Source: Clostridiales bacterium
Lineage (GTDB): Bacteria; Bacillota; Clostridia; Lachnospirales; Lachnospiraceae
DNA: 64,000 bases
Direction: 5' to 3'
Assembly (NCBI GenBank): GCA_021199255.1
Contig: JAJQIK010000072.1
Coordinates: forward strand, 1-64,000
A program made the translations under genes and the position numbers. This document shows, piece by piece, positions 48,870 to 58,536 of the stretch. The notes beneath the pieces are model-generated. The model had not been told where the DNA came from. It did no database searches and saw only the letters and a program-made list of their open reading frames with translations. Each line of letters begins with the position of its first letter. The stretch's first letter is position 1.

Positions 48870-49407
48870 AGCATGGGAACATTTTAAAACCATCACCCAA
48901 CATAAATTACTGGTCATGGAAGGCTGCTTTAAGGTCGGGCTTTATCGGCAGGGGCTGCTGCACGACCTGTCGAAATACAGTCCCACGGAATTTAGAGTCG
49001 GCGCCAGATATTGGCAGGGGGACAGAAGCCCTAACAATGCGGAGCGGGAAGCCATCGGTTATTCTTCCGCATGGCTTCACCACAAGGGGCGCAATAAGCA
49101 TCATTATGAATACTGGATCGATTACAGCAGCAAGGAGATTCCGGGCGGTATGGCGCCTGCGCCGATGCCGAAGCGTTATGTTGTGGAAATGTTCATGGAC
49201 CGCATCGCGGCCTGTAAGGTGTACCATAAGGAGGCCTATACGGATAAGGATCCGCTGGCCTATTACCAATCCAGCAAGACGCCGCCCCCGCTGCATCCCA
49301 GAACCAGACAGCTTTTGGAATTTTTGCTGCATATGCTGGCGGAGCAGGGAGAGGAGAAAACCTTTCGCTATATTCGTCTGAGGATTTTGAAAAACAGCCG
49401 CAGATAG
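48862..49407 (+). CDS. DUF5662 family protein (HD-like)
   Basis: 181 residues, ATG 48862 overlapping the preceding gene. Family marks are AWEHFKTITQHKLLVM, LLHDLSKYSPTEF, AWLHHKGRNKHHYEYWID and AMPKRYVVEMFMDRIAACK-like region. The His-Asp and paired His residues suggest a metal site similar to HD hydrolases, but function is unknown. Confidence 0.85.
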   Translation: MNKAWEHFKTITQHKLLVMEGCFKVGLYRQGLLHDLSKYSPTEFRVGARYWQGDRSPNNAEREAIGYSSAWLHHKGRNKHHYEYWIDYSSKEIPGGMAPAPMPKRYVVEMFMDRIAACKVYHKEAYTDKDPLAYYQSSKTPPPLHPRTRQLLEFLLHMLAEQGEEKTFRYIRLRILKNSRR

Positions 49408-49466
49408 AGTGGCGGCGGCTTCCTTTTTTGCATAGTATATCGTATGAGCAAAAAGGAGATGAGACT

Positions 49467-49709
49467 ATGAATTGTTGTATTATTTTATGCCTGTTATGGC
49501 TCTGCAGTCAGAATGGGTTCGGCTGCCAGAATGGGTCCGGCTGCCAGGACTCTGACGAAAGCGGTTTTGGTTTTGCGGGGGCGCGCCGGGGGGAGAGAGA
49601 CGGCGATCCGGATTCCTGTTCCTGCAACGAGTCCAGAGAATCCAGATTCGAACCCCGCTTCGAGGGCATACCCTTTAGCGGGTCAACCTGTGGCTGTGAA
49701 GAGCAGTGA
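49467..49709 (+). CDS. Small cysteine-rich protein, 80 aa
   Basis: ATG 49467 follows AAAAGGAGATGAG. A hydrophobic cysteine-rich start (MNCCIILCLLWLCSQ) is followed by Gly/Asp/Ser-rich sequence with C-x-x-x-x-x-C at residues 20-26 and two C-x-C pairs near 51-53 and 75-77, ten cysteines in all. I know of no exact family; small Cys-rich proteins like this occur in spore coats and secreted peptides. Confidence 0.55.
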   Translation: MNCCIILCLLWLCSQNGFGCQNGSGCQDSDESGFGFAGARRGERDGDPDSCSCNESRESRFEPRFEGIPFSGSTCGCEEQ

Positions 49710-49732
49710 CAGGACGGATACATGAATGAGGG

Positions 49733-49763
49733 AAAGCGCAAGTTTTATGCTTGCGCTTTTTGT
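49733..49763 (+). terminator. Rho-independent terminator
   Basis: AAAGCGCAAG / CTTGCGCTTT stem with a 7-base loop and a following T-run. Confidence 0.85.
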
Positions 49764-49866
49764 ATGGGAATGATACACTTAATGCTGATATATCGCTTAC
49801 ATTTTCATTATGGAAAGCCTGCGGCCTTGGCGCCTGCGGGACAAAAGAAAGGCATGGGACAACAGT

Positions 49867-50871
49867 ATGATAGATGGAAATAAAGTTTTATTCAGCGGAA
49901 TGCAGGCAACCGGCAATCTGACGCTTGGCAATTATCTGGGCGCCTTAAAGAACTGGATTACCCTGTGCGACGAGTATCAGTGCTTCTATTCGGTGGTAGA
50001 CCTACATTCTATTACGATCAGGCAAGATCCCGCAGAGCTTCGCAGAAGAGCCAGGAGCCTGCTTACCTTATATATTGCGGCAGGACTTGATCCGGAGAAA
50101 AATTGTCTGTATTATCAGTCCCACGTATCCGGCCATGCCGAGTTAGCGTGGATTCTGAATTGTTTTACCTATATGGGCGAATTAAACCGCATGACCCAGT
50201 TTAAGGATAAGGCTGCCAAACATGCGGATAACATTAACGCAGGGCTTTTTACCTACCCGGTGCTGATGGCTGCGGATATTTTATTATACCAGTCGGACGT
50301 TGTCCCGGTGGGCAAAGACCAGCTGCAGCATTTGGAGATCACAAGGGATATTGCGCAGCGCTTTAACAGCATTTATGGAGACGTGTTTACCATTCCGGAG
50401 CCGTATATTGGCAAGGCGGGCGCTAAAATCATGAGTTTACAGGATCCCTCCAGAAAGATGTCCAAGTCTGACGAGAATCCCAACGCCAGCATTTATCTGA
50501 TGGATGACCCGGATACGATTATCCGTAAATTTAAGCGCGCGGTTACTGATTCCGAGGCATGCGTGCGCTATTGTGAGAATCAGCCGGGTATCTCGAACCT
50601 GATCGATATTTATTGCGCTTGTACGGGCAAGACCCCGGAGGAGACGGAGCGGGAGTTTGACGGCAAGGGCTACGGCGATTTCAAGCTGGCGGTAGGAGAG
50701 GCTGTGGTGGGCGTGCTCAAGCCGCTTCAGGAGCGCTATGCGGAACTGTCAAAGAACAAGGATTATATTGATAAAATCATCAAAGATAACGGTGAGAAAG
50801 CGAATTATTACGCGTTAAAGACGCTTCGCAAGGTGCAGAAAAAGGTTGGATTCCCTGAGAAAATCCGCTAG
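49867..50871 (+). CDS. trpS: Tryptophanyl-tRNA synthetase
   Basis: 334 residues from ATG 49867 (an in-frame ATG at 49810 gives an atypical N-terminus). GNLTLGNYLGALKNW carries the HIGH-like motif; RKMSKSDENP is KMSKS at about residue 196. DLHSITIRQDP and QVGKDQLQHLEITRDIAQRF-like segment (VPVGKDQLQHLEITRDIAQR) are TrpRS hallmarks. No T-box leader is apparent in the short upstream gap. Confidence 0.95.
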   Translation: MIDGNKVLFSGMQATGNLTLGNYLGALKNWITLCDEYQCFYSVVDLHSITIRQDPAELRRRARSLLTLYIAAGLDPEKNCLYYQSHVSGHAELAWILNCFTYMGELNRMTQFKDKAAKHADNINAGLFTYPVLMAADILLYQSDVVPVGKDQLQHLEITRDIAQRFNSIYGDVFTIPEPYIGKAGAKIMSLQDPSRKMSKSDENPNASIYLMDDPDTIIRKFKRAVTDSEACVRYCENQPGISNLIDIYCACTGKTPEETEREFDGKGYGDFKLAVGEAVVGVLKPLQERYAELSKNKDYIDKIIKDNGEKANYYALKTLRKVQKKVGFPEKIR

Positions 50872-50916
50872 GGGAAGAACCTCGGAGGCATAGGGAGAGA
50901 AAGACGGAGGAGAAAG

Positions 50917-51909
50917 ATGTTTGGCGCTAAGAACAAGGGAAGCGAAAGGATTCATAAGCTTGCGGGCAAGAGCGCGCTGACGGTGAAAATTGTTATTGCC
51001 GCCATTGTATTGCTGGCGCTTGGCGGCAGCTCTTACTATTCCATTCAAGAGGAGGAACAGGCGGTGGTATGTACCTTCGGTTCCCCCAAGGCGGTGACTA
51101 CGCCGGGGCTTCATTTTAAAATTCCGCTGATACAGAGCGTGACCAAGGTAAACACCACGATACAGGGGTTTAATATCGGTTATCACGCGGACGGGGAAGA
51201 AGAGGACGCCCTGATGATTACCTCCGATTATAATTTTATTTTTGTGGATTTCTACGCAGAATACAGAGTGACTGACCCGGTCAAGGCTTTATACGCTTCA
51301 GAGGACCCGGAGACTATTCTGAAAAATATTGCCCAAAACTGTATCAGAACCACAATTGGCTCCTACAGTGTAGACAGCGTGTTGACCACCGGTAAAAATG
51401 AGATTCAGTCCAATATTAAACAGATGATCTTAGATAAGCTGGAGGAATATGATATCGGTATTCAACTGGTTAATATTACGATTCAGGACGCGACGCCGCC
51501 CAATGAAGAGGTGGAAAATGCGTTTAAGGAAGTAGAGACGGCGAAGCAGGGCAAGGAGACGGCTCTGAATAACGCGAATAAATATCGGAACGAGCAGATT
51601 CCCAATGCGGAGGCCGAATCGGATAAGATTTTACAGGACGCGGAGGCGCAGAAGCAGGAGAGAATCAATGAAGCCAACGGACAGGTAGCGCGTTTTAATT
51701 CCATGTATCAGGAGTATATCAAATACCCGGAGGTAACAAAGAAGCGTATGTTCTATGAGGCAATGGAGAATGTCCTTCCAGATCTCAAGGTTATCATTGA
51801 AAGCCAGGACGGCAGTACCAGCACAATCCTTCCTCTGGACAGCTTTGTCACGGGGGAGAATACGGCGCAAAGCGGCGATGAAGAGGCGGATGGGGAAGAG
51901 GAGGAATAA
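50917..51909 (+). CDS. hflK: HflK-like SPFH-domain membrane protein
   Basis: 330 residues, ATG 50917 after GGAGGAG. One N-terminal membrane span (VKIVIAAIVLLALGGSSYYS), a prohibitin/SPFH domain (YRVTDPVKALYASEDPETIL), a Glu/Lys-rich coiled-coil helix (VETAKQGKETALNNANKYRN, SDKILQDAEAQKQERINEAN) and a disordered acidic tail. HflK and HflC form a large membrane ring around FtsH. It is followed 2 bp later by hflC. Confidence 0.88.
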   Translation: MFGAKNKGSERIHKLAGKSALTVKIVIAAIVLLALGGSSYYSIQEEEQAVVCTFGSPKAVTTPGLHFKIPLIQSVTKVNTTIQGFNIGYHADGEEEDALMITSDYNFIFVDFYAEYRVTDPVKALYASEDPETILKNIAQNCIRTTIGSYSVDSVLTTGKNEIQSNIKQMILDKLEEYDIGIQLVNITIQDATPPNEEVENAFKEVETAKQGKETALNNANKYRNEQIPNAEAESDKILQDAEAQKQERINEANGQVARFNSMYQEYIKYPEVTKKRMFYEAMENVLPDLKVIIESQDGSTSTILPLDSFVTGENTAQSGDEEADGEEEE

Positions 51910-51911
51910 CG

Positions 51912-52958
51912 ATGGCAGGCTTTCAGCAGAACACAGGCGCGGAGTTTGAGCGTTTTCATTCCGACGGCACGAAACAGAAGAGTAAAAAGGATAAGAAAAA
52001 CAGACCCGGAATCGGCGTGATAGCGGCGGTGGCGGCTGTCCTTGCGGTTGTCATTTTATCCAACAGTATGGTAGTTACCAAACAGAACCAGTTTAAGCTG
52101 ATACGCCAGTTTGGCCGTGTGCAGAGAGTGGTATCCGAACCGGGACTAAGCTTTAAGATTCCCTTTGTGGAATCCGTCGACGTGATACCCAATGAATTAT
52201 TATTGTATGATATCGCGGCGTCTGATGTGATTACCTCCGACAAAAAGACAATGATCGTGGACAGCTATGTATTATGGCGCGTAACAGATCCGCTTAAATT
52301 CGCGCAGACCCTGAGCTGTTCGGTAAGCAATGCGGAGGGGCGTATCGACGCGGTGGTCTATAACGCGATGAAAAATACGATTTCCAATATGAAACAGGAC
52401 GAGGTGATCCGCAGCCGGGACGGTAAAATGACGATTACGGCGGAAGAAGCGGAGGATATTGGCAACGATATGGAAATCTCCTCTGATACGGAAGAGGTGA
52501 TTGAAATCAAATCGCTGACCGAGGAAATCATGGAACAGATTAACCATGTGGAGGAGCAGTATGGTATTGAGATCGTAACCGTGGAGGTCAAGAAGCTGGA
52601 TCTTCCCGACGACAATAAGCAGGCCGTGTATACCCGTATGATTTCGGAGCGTGAAAATATCGCGGCCCAGTACACCGCGGAGGGCAAATCCGAAGCGAAG
52701 ATCATTGAGAATACTACGGATAAAGAGGTTTCTATTATGCTTTCCGACGCGCAGGCGAAGGCGGAGGCGACGATCGCGGAGGGAGAAGCGGAATATATGC
52801 GTATTCTGTCAGACGCCTATTCCGATCCGGAGAAAACGGATTTCTATTCCTTTGTCCGGGCACTGGACGCGTTGCAGGAAAGTATGACCGGCGATAATAA
52901 GACGATTATTTTATCGGACGATTCCCCCATTGCCCAGATTTTTAACGGGCAATATTAA
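51912..52958 (+). CDS. hflC: HflC-like SPFH-domain membrane protein
   Basis: 348 residues. The membrane span is GVIAAVAAVLAVVILSNSMV near residues 35-55, followed by FKLIRQFGRVQRVVSEPGLS and VDSYVLWRVTDPLKFAQTLS. The coiled-coil region contains the HflC-like YTRMISERENIAAQYTAEGK. Contains an inserted acidic stretch (about 175-215) not usual for E. coli HflC. Partner of HflK in quality control of membrane proteins. Confidence 0.88.
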   Translation: MAGFQQNTGAEFERFHSDGTKQKSKKDKKNRPGIGVIAAVAAVLAVVILSNSMVVTKQNQFKLIRQFGRVQRVVSEPGLSFKIPFVESVDVIPNELLLYDIAASDVITSDKKTMIVDSYVLWRVTDPLKFAQTLSCSVSNAEGRIDAVVYNAMKNTISNMKQDEVIRSRDGKMTITAEEAEDIGNDMEISSDTEEVIEIKSLTEEIMEQINHVEEQYGIEIVTVEVKKLDLPDDNKQAVYTRMISERENIAAQYTAEGKSEAKIIENTTDKEVSIMLSDAQAKAEATIAEGEAEYMRILSDAYSDPEKTDFYSFVRALDALQESMTGDNKTIILSDDSPIAQIFNGQY

Positions 52959-52985
52959 TACGTGCGAATGTGATGCGGTAATCAT

Positions 52986-53480
52986 ATGGGACAAGACGGC
53001 GCAAGGACAAAACAGCATATTCGGACAGCCGACGTTTTGTTAATCGTCGGCTGTCTGCTCGCCTCCTTGATATCAGGCTGGTGGCTTCTGGCGGCACAGC
53101 GTCCCGGAGAGACGCTGCGGATTTCTTATGACGGGGAAGTGCTGTATACCATGGAGCTGAAGGATATGGAAAATTCCCATGGCGGGGAGGACGGAAAGGC
53201 GGAGTATTTGCTGATTACTTACTCTGATTCGGAGGAAACGCCTGCAATCAGCAGAGCTTCTGCAAGGCCGGATATTCCCACGGACACTGCCTATAATCTG
53301 CTTTGTATTGCCGCAGGACAGGTAACCATGGAGGCGGCGGACTGCCCGGATCAGATTTGTGTGCATCATAAGCCGTTAACCGGTGACCTGGAAAGCGTGA
53401 TTTGCCTGCCCCATAAGCTGGTAGTGGAGCTTGTGGGCGGTACGCAGGAGAATACCGCGATAGATGGGATGGTGAATTGA
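52986..53480 (+). CDS. NusG domain II-containing membrane-anchored protein
   Basis: 164 residues. A hydrophobic N-terminal segment (DVLLIVGCLLASLISGWWLL) anchors a small beta domain: ISYDGEVLYTMELKD, then AAGQVTMEAADCPDQICVHH and ESVICLPHKLVVELVGG. This is the NusG-II fold used outside transcription in Clostridia. Its stop overlaps the start of the Gx transporter, a recurrent gene pair, possibly in flavin or polyprenyl metabolism. Confidence 0.85.
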   Translation: MGQDGARTKQHIRTADVLLIVGCLLASLISGWWLLAAQRPGETLRISYDGEVLYTMELKDMENSHGGEDGKAEYLLITYSDSEETPAISRASARPDIPTDTAYNLLCIAAGQVTMEAADCPDQICVHHKPLTGDLESVICLPHKLVVELVGGTQENTAIDGMVN

Positions 53481-53995
53481 TGAAAAAGACGGCGGAGCTT
53501 GGCTTTTGGCTGGCGGCGGCGCTGATTCTTTCTTATGTGGAGTCGCTGCTTCCTCTTTCCTTCGGCGTACCCGGCATAAAGCTGGGATTACCCAACGCGG
53601 TGGTTCTTTTGCTATTATATGACGCCGATGGCGGCGTGAAGGAAGCGGCGCTGGTCAATGGATTGCGGATTGTTTTATCCGGCTTTATGTTCAGCGGCTT
53701 GTACACGATTCTGTATGCGTTGGCGGGAGCGATATGCAGCCTGGCCGCCATGCTGGCCGCAAAGAGGCTGCGTTGCTTTTCCGTGGTGGGAGTCAGTGTG
53801 TTGGGAGGCGTTTTTCATAATCTGGGGCAGATTATCGTGGCGGCGCTTGTGGTAGAGACCTTTGCGGTAAGCCTTTATCTGCCTTTTCTGATAGCGGCGG
53901 GAACTCTGACGGGCGCGCTGCTGGGAATCGTGGTTCTGGAGCTGACGCCCTATTTGCGGCATTACAGGAGCCGATTGAAGCGGGAAATCTCATAA
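53477..53995 (+). CDS. Gx transporter / heptaprenyl diphosphate synthase component I family
   Basis: 172 residues with five hydrophobic spans. Family motifs: YVESLLPLSFGVPGIKLGLP and NAVVLLLLYDADGGVKEAAL near the N-terminus, and GVFHNLGQIIVAALVVET in the middle. Called Hpre_diP_synt_I or Gx transporter in databases; probably an ECF-like substrate-binding membrane protein. ATG 53477 overlaps the upstream stop (TGATG). Confidence 0.87.
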   Translation: MMKKTAELGFWLAAALILSYVESLLPLSFGVPGIKLGLPNAVVLLLLYDADGGVKEAALVNGLRIVLSGFMFSGLYTILYALAGAICSLAAMLAAKRLRCFSVVGVSVLGGVFHNLGQIIVAALVVETFAVSLYLPFLIAAGTLTGALLGIVVLELTPYLRHYRSRLKREIS

Positions 53996-54015
53996 GAAGG
54001 AACAGAGAATCAAAT

Positions 54016-54636
54016 ATGTATGCCTATTTAAAAGGAACTTTGGAAGAAGTATCGGAAGACAATATTGTGATAGAAGCGGGCGGTATCGGTTATAACGTGA
54101 AGATATCGGCGACCACAGCCCAACTGCTGCCGGGACCCGGCAATGAAGTGAAGGTTTATACCTATACCCTGGTCAGGGAAGACGCCTTATCCTTATACGG
54201 CTTCCTGACCAGAGATGATCTGGCGATTTTCAGAAAGCTGATTACGGTCAACGGGATCGGCCCTAAGGGCGGGCTGGCGATTCTTTCCGTTATGAGTGCG
54301 GACGCCCTTAGGTTTGCAATTATGGCGGGAGACGCGAAATCAATTGCGAAGGCGCCGGGGATTGGCAGCAAGACGGCGGAACGCGTGATTCTGGATTTGC
54401 GCGATAAGATTGCTTCGATGGACGGGTTTGGCAATGAGGCCGCTATTGCGGGCGTGGCCGCGGGCAACGGCTCAGGCGGCGCTTTGGACAACGCCATGAA
54501 GCAGGAGGCCATTGAGGCGCTGGTAGCGCTTGGATATTCCGCTTCCGAGGCCGTGGCGGCGGTGAAGAAAACGGATATCACCGGGGAGACTACGGTGGAA
54601 AGTATTTTGAAAAGCGCATTGAAGCATATGTTCTAA
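54016..54636 (+). CDS. ruvA: Holliday junction branch migration protein RuvA
   Basis: 206 residues. MYAYLKGTLEEVSEDNIVIE starts the OB domain, GFLTRDDLAIFRKLITVNGI carries the first helix-hairpin-helix, DAKSIAKAPGIGSKTAERVI the second, and the C-terminal three-helix domain (EAIEALVALGYSASEAVAAV) binds RuvB. Tetramer that holds the junction. Followed by ruvB. Confidence 0.96.
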   Translation: MYAYLKGTLEEVSEDNIVIEAGGIGYNVKISATTAQLLPGPGNEVKVYTYTLVREDALSLYGFLTRDDLAIFRKLITVNGIGPKGGLAILSVMSADALRFAIMAGDAKSIAKAPGIGSKTAERVILDLRDKIASMDGFGNEAAIAGVAAGNGSGGALDNAMKQEAIEALVALGYSASEAVAAVKKTDITGETTVESILKSALKHMF

Positions 54637-54699
54637 GCTTCGGCAGCTTAAGCCTGCATTGCTTTAACGATAGGACTGTTGGGGAGATGACATAGCGCC

Positions 54700-55698
54700 A
54701 TGGGCAACCGAATGATAGAGACGAATTTAATAGAAGAAGATAAGAAGATAGAAGGCTCCCTGCGCCCTCAGACACTAGATGACTATATTGGTCAATCAAA
54801 AGTGAAGGATAATTTGAAAATTTATATTGAAGCGGCCAAACAGCGAAACGACGCTCTGGATCACGTTTTATTTTACGGGCCTCCGGGACTGGGTAAGACG
54901 ACTCTGGCCGGAATCATTGCCAATGAGATGGGAGTCCATATGAAGGTGACCAGCGGCCCGGCTATCGAAAAGCCGGGGGAAATGGCGGCGATCCTGAATA
55001 ATTTACAGGAGGGGGATCTGCTTTTCGTGGACGAGATTCACCGGCTGAATCGTCAGGTAGAAGAGGTGTTATATCCCGCTATGGAGGATTACGCCATTGA
55101 TATTATGATTGGCAAAGGCGCTGCGGCTCGTTCTATCCGCCTGGATTTGCCCCGGTTTACGCTGGTGGGGGCGACTACCAGGGCGGGGCTTCTGACCGCG
55201 CCGCTCAGGGACAGATTCGGTGTGATTCATCGGCTGGAATTTTATTCTGTACAGGAGTTGAAGCTGATTATCATGCATTCGGCCAGAATCCTGGACGTAA
55301 AGATTGATGAAAAGGGTGCGCTGGAGCTTGCTAGGAGAAGCCGGGGAACGCCCCGTCTTGCCAACCGTATCCTGAAAAGGGTGCGGGATTTCGCCCAGGT
55401 AAAATATGACGGTATCATTACAGAGGAGGTTGCCAATATCGCCTTGGATTTGATGGATGTGGACAAAATGGGGCTGGATCATATTGACCGGAATATTTTG
55501 TGTACTATGATCGATAAGTTCAAGGGAGGACCGGTGGGGCTGGATACTTTGGCCGCGGCCATTGGGGAGGACAGCGGAACCATAGAGGACGTTTACGAAC
55601 CCTATCTGATTCAAAACGGCTTTTTGAACCGCACGCCGAGGGGGCGCGTAGTTACAGATGCGGCCTATCATCATTTGGGGCTTGAAATTCCTACCTAG
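54700..55698 (+). CDS. ruvB: Holliday junction branch migration ATPase RuvB
   Basis: 332 residues from ATG 54700 (ATG 54712 possible). [11 protein letters not shown], Walker [13 protein letters not shown], Walker [21 protein letters not shown], sensor [19 protein letters not shown], and the C-terminal winged helix ([36 protein letters not shown]). Hexameric motor acting with RuvA. Confidence 0.96.
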   Translation: MGNRMIETNLIEEDKKIEGSLRPQTLDDYIGQSKVKDNLKIYIEAAKQRNDALDHVLFYGPPGLGKTTLAGIIANEMGVHMKVTSGPAIEKPGEMAAILNNLQEGDLLFVDEIHRLNRQVEEVLYPAMEDYAIDIMIGKGAAARSIRLDLPRFTLVGATTRAGLLTAPLRDRFGVIHRLEFYSVQELKLIIMHSARILDVKIDEKGALELARRSRGTPRLANRILKRVRDFAQVKYDGIITEEVANIALDLMDVDKMGLDHIDRNILCTMIDKFKGGPVGLDTLAAAIGEDSGTIEDVYEPYLIQNGFLNRTPRGRVVTDAAYHHLGLEIPT

Positions 55699-55769
55699 GC
55701 TGGCTATAATAAATATAGTGTATGACATTTATATCAGACCACATATTTAGTATGGGAGGGGGAAGCCCT

Positions 55770-56177
55770 ATGTCTACAAAAACAGATACAGAAGTGATCA
55801 TTGCCGGTAAGGTCTTTACGTTGAGCGGCTATGAAAGTGAAGAGTACTTGCAGAAGGTAGCCTCATATATCAATAATAAAGTGGCTGAGTATCATAAGGT
55901 TGACAGTTTTAAAAGGCAGTCTCTGGATACACAGAATGTTTTGTTGCAACTCAATATAGCAGATGATTATTTTAAGGCCAAAAAACAGATTAGTCTCTTG
56001 GAAGAAGAGCTTCAAAATAAGGAAAAAGAGATGTACGATCTGAAGCATGAATTAATCGCTTCCCAGATTAAGCTGGAGAATACGGAAAAAAACGTCCAGA
56101 AGCTTCAGGCGGAGGCCAACGAAAACGCGAAAAAGATTGTCCGGCTGGAAACCGAATTAAAAGAACCTAAAAAGTAA
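55770..56177 (+). CDS. zapA: Cell division protein ZapA
   Basis: 135 residues. ATG 55770 is used because GGGAGGGGG precedes it. N-terminus TEVIIAGKVFTLSGYESEEY and LQKVASYINNKVAEY are the ZapA fold; a long C-terminal coiled coil follows (ISLLEEELQNKEKEMYDLKH, IKLENTEKNVQKLQAEANEN). It bundles FtsZ filaments. The coiled coil is longer than in B. subtilis ZapA (85 aa), as common in Clostridia. Confidence 0.88.
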   Translation: MSTKTDTEVIIAGKVFTLSGYESEEYLQKVASYINNKVAEYHKVDSFKRQSLDTQNVLLQLNIADDYFKAKKQISLLEEELQNKEKEMYDLKHELIASQIKLENTEKNVQKLQAEANENAKKIVRLETELKEPKK

Positions 56178-56182
56178 GATTG

Positions 56183-56210
56183 TAGCTGTCTTTCGTAGAC
56201 AGCTATTTTC
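56183..56210 (+). terminator. Rho-independent terminator after zapA
   Basis: TAGCTGTCT / AGACAGCTA stem, loop TTCGT, then four T. Confidence 0.85.
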
Positions 56211-56319
56211 ATCATGGGCGAAGACCAGGAGGGGCGGCCAGGCGCTTCCCCGGGAAACCGAAGGGCAGGGTTATATTGCGGACAGGCAGCCGGGGAACAG
56301 TCCGGGAAATGACCATGGA

Positions 56320-58530
56320 ATGGATAAGAATATGGAACACAAAGTGGAGCTTTTAGCGCCGGCGGGGAATTATGAGGCTTTTATCGGCGCGATCAATGCC
56401 GGGGCGGACGCCGTATATCTTGGCGGCAAGAAGTTCGGCGCCAGAGCCTATGCGGATAATTTTTCAACGGAAGAAATATGCAGGGCGCTGCGGATTGCTC
56501 ATTTCATGGGCAGGAAAATCTATCTGACGGTTAATACGCTGGTCAAGGAATCGGAATTTGACGAATTGTACGATTACCTTCTTCCTTTTTATGAGGCGGG
56601 GCTGGACGGCGTGATTGTACAGGATCTCGGCGTGTTTGCTTATATCAGGGAGCACTTTCCTGAGCTGCCGCTGCATGCCAGTACCCAAATGACTCTGACG
56701 GGGGCGCGGGGAGCCGCGTTCTTAAAGGAGCAGGGCGTTGTGCGTATTGTGCCCGCCAGAGAATTGTCTTTAGAGGAAGTGCGCGAAATCAAGGAACGGA
56801 CAGGCATGGAAATAGAGTGTTTTATCCATGGCGCTATGTGCTATTGTTATTCGGGACAATGCCTTTTCAGCAGCGTTCTGGGGGGAAGGAGCGGCAACCG
56901 CGGCAGATGCGCGCAGCCCTGCAGGCTTCCCTACCAGATCTATGAAGATGGCCGTCCGGTTTCCGGGGAGGGATATCCCTTAAGCCTGAAGGATTTGTGT
57001 ACCCTTTCCCTGCTGCCAAAGCTGATGGAGGCGGGAATCGATTCTTTTAAAATAGAAGGGCGTATGAAGAAGCCTGAGTATACGGCGGGAGTGACGGCGT
57101 TATATCGCAAATATATGGATCGCTGCGAACAGTATGGGGCGGAAGGCTATCAGATAGAGGAGGAGGATTTCCGCAGGCTGCGAAGCCTGTATATCCGCAG
57201 CGAGATTCAGACAGGCTATTATGAAAGGCATAACGGCAAAGAGATGATTACGCTGCGCAAACCCGGTTACGGCGGCAGCGACGAGGTGGTTCTTAACAGG
57301 ATACGCGCAAGCTATCTTCACGAGCCGGATAAAATGCCTGTAACAATGTGCGCCGACGTCAAGGTGGGAGAACCCCTTGGCCTGCGGCTGGCGGGAGAAG
57401 ATATTCAGGTCTCAGTGACGGGCGATATTGTGGAGCAGGCGCGGAAGCTGCCCATGCAGGAAGCCGACATCAGGAAACAGCTCTTAAAAACCGGTAATTC
57501 CTGCGTAACCATCTCCGCGTGCACGGTGGCTATGGAGGGAGAGGCGTTCGTGCCGGTGGGTTCCCTGAATCAGCTTCGGAGAGAGGCAGTGGCGGCTTTG
57601 GAAGAGGAGAGAATCCGGCAGCATGGACTGAGCGCAGGGCGGACGCAGGACGTGTCGGTGTGCAGAAGCCGGAAAGAGAATATCCTAGACGCCAGGCCTT
57701 CCATGGATAATCGGAATATCAGGGACTGCTTGGTGTCCACTTACGACCAACTGCGGGTTGTGACAGAAGCTGCCTGCAGACGGGTCTATGTGGACAGCGA
57801 TTTGTATATCAGGGAGCATAGCCGCGTGGCAGAGCTGCTTTCCCGGCGGGCGGAGTACGAATATGCTTTGGCGCTTCCCTATGTGATCCGGGCAAGAGAT
57901 GAGGAATATCTGCGGAGACTTCAGGAAAATCTTAAGAAAGACGGCGGCCTGATCCGGGGCTTTCTGATCCGTAATCTGGAAGAACTTTCCTATGTTATGG
58001 AGCTGCCGGGAAATTATGCTGTCATACCCGATGTGGGACTGTATTGCATGAATGGAGAAGCAATCCGCTTCTTCGCGCAATATTGCGATGAAGTCTATCT
58101 GCCCTATGAGGTCAATGGAAAAGAAGCTTCCCGTCTGGTGGAACAGGCTCACGGATTGCATCGGATCGCCTCCATGGTGGTATATGGCAGAATCCCCATG
58201 ATGGTTACTGCCAATTGCCTGAAGAAAACCTCCGGCAGATGCAGAGGAGGGGAAGAGGCCGGGGGCGGACGGGGACAGTCTGGCCTCAAGGATCGTTATG
58301 GAAGGGTTTTTCCGGTAGAGACTCATTGTGAACATTGTTATAATATTATTTATAATTCAGTACCTTACTCGCTGCATTTAAAGTCGAAGGAGGTGCGCAG
58401 AATCGGCGCAGATGTGCTGCGATATGATTTTATCATGGAATCCGCCGGGGACTGCCGCCGGATTATAAGCGGCGAAGCATTTCCCTATCAGGACTATACC
58501 ACGGGGCATTTGAAAAGGGGCGTAGAATAA
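56320..58530 (+). CDS. U32 peptidase-family protein with DUF3656 (RlhA-like)
   Basis: 736 residues. VELLAPAGNYEAFIGAINAG and ADAVYLGGKKFGARA begin the U32 barrel; the cysteine cluster region FIHGAMCYCYSGQCLFSSVL, GGRSGNRGRCAQPCRLPY is the U32 signature. The C-terminal half matches DUF3656, and HCEHCYNIIYNSVPYSL completes the cysteine set. E. coli relatives (RlhA, TrhP) hydroxylate cytidine or uridine in rRNA/tRNA with prephenate; the name peptidase is historical. DUF3656 points to RlhA. Start could also be at a nearby ATG. Confidence 0.87.
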   Translation: MDKNMEHKVELLAPAGNYEAFIGAINAGADAVYLGGKKFGARAYADNFSTEEICRALRIAHFMGRKIYLTVNTLVKESEFDELYDYLLPFYEAGLDGVIVQDLGVFAYIREHFPELPLHASTQMTLTGARGAAFLKEQGVVRIVPARELSLEEVREIKERTGMEIECFIHGAMCYCYSGQCLFSSVLGGRSGNRGRCAQPCRLPYQIYEDGRPVSGEGYPLSLKDLCTLSLLPKLMEAGIDSFKIEGRMKKPEYTAGVTALYRKYMDRCEQYGAEGYQIEEEDFRRLRSLYIRSEIQTGYYERHNGKEMITLRKPGYGGSDEVVLNRIRASYLHEPDKMPVTMCADVKVGEPLGLRLAGEDIQVSVTGDIVEQARKLPMQEADIRKQLLKTGNSCVTISACTVAMEGEAFVPVGSLNQLRREAVAALEEERIRQHGLSAGRTQDVSVCRSRKENILDARPSMDNRNIRDCLVSTYDQLRVVTEAACRRVYVDSDLYIREHSRVAELLSRRAEYEYALALPYVIRARDEEYLRRLQENLKKDGGLIRGFLIRNLEELSYVMELPGNYAVIPDVGLYCMNGEAIRFFAQYCDEVYLPYEVNGKEASRLVEQAHGLHRIASMVVYGRIPMMVTANCLKKTSGRCRGGEEAGGGRGQSGLKDRYGRVFPVETHCEHCYNIIYNSVPYSLHLKSKEVRRIGADVLRYDFIMESAGDCRRIISGEAFPYQDYTTGHLKRGVE

Positions 58531-58536
58531 GAACGA

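Noticed and set aside
49740-49866. T-box leader upstream of trpS
   Set aside because: Gap too short and no T-box consensus or specifier structure visible.
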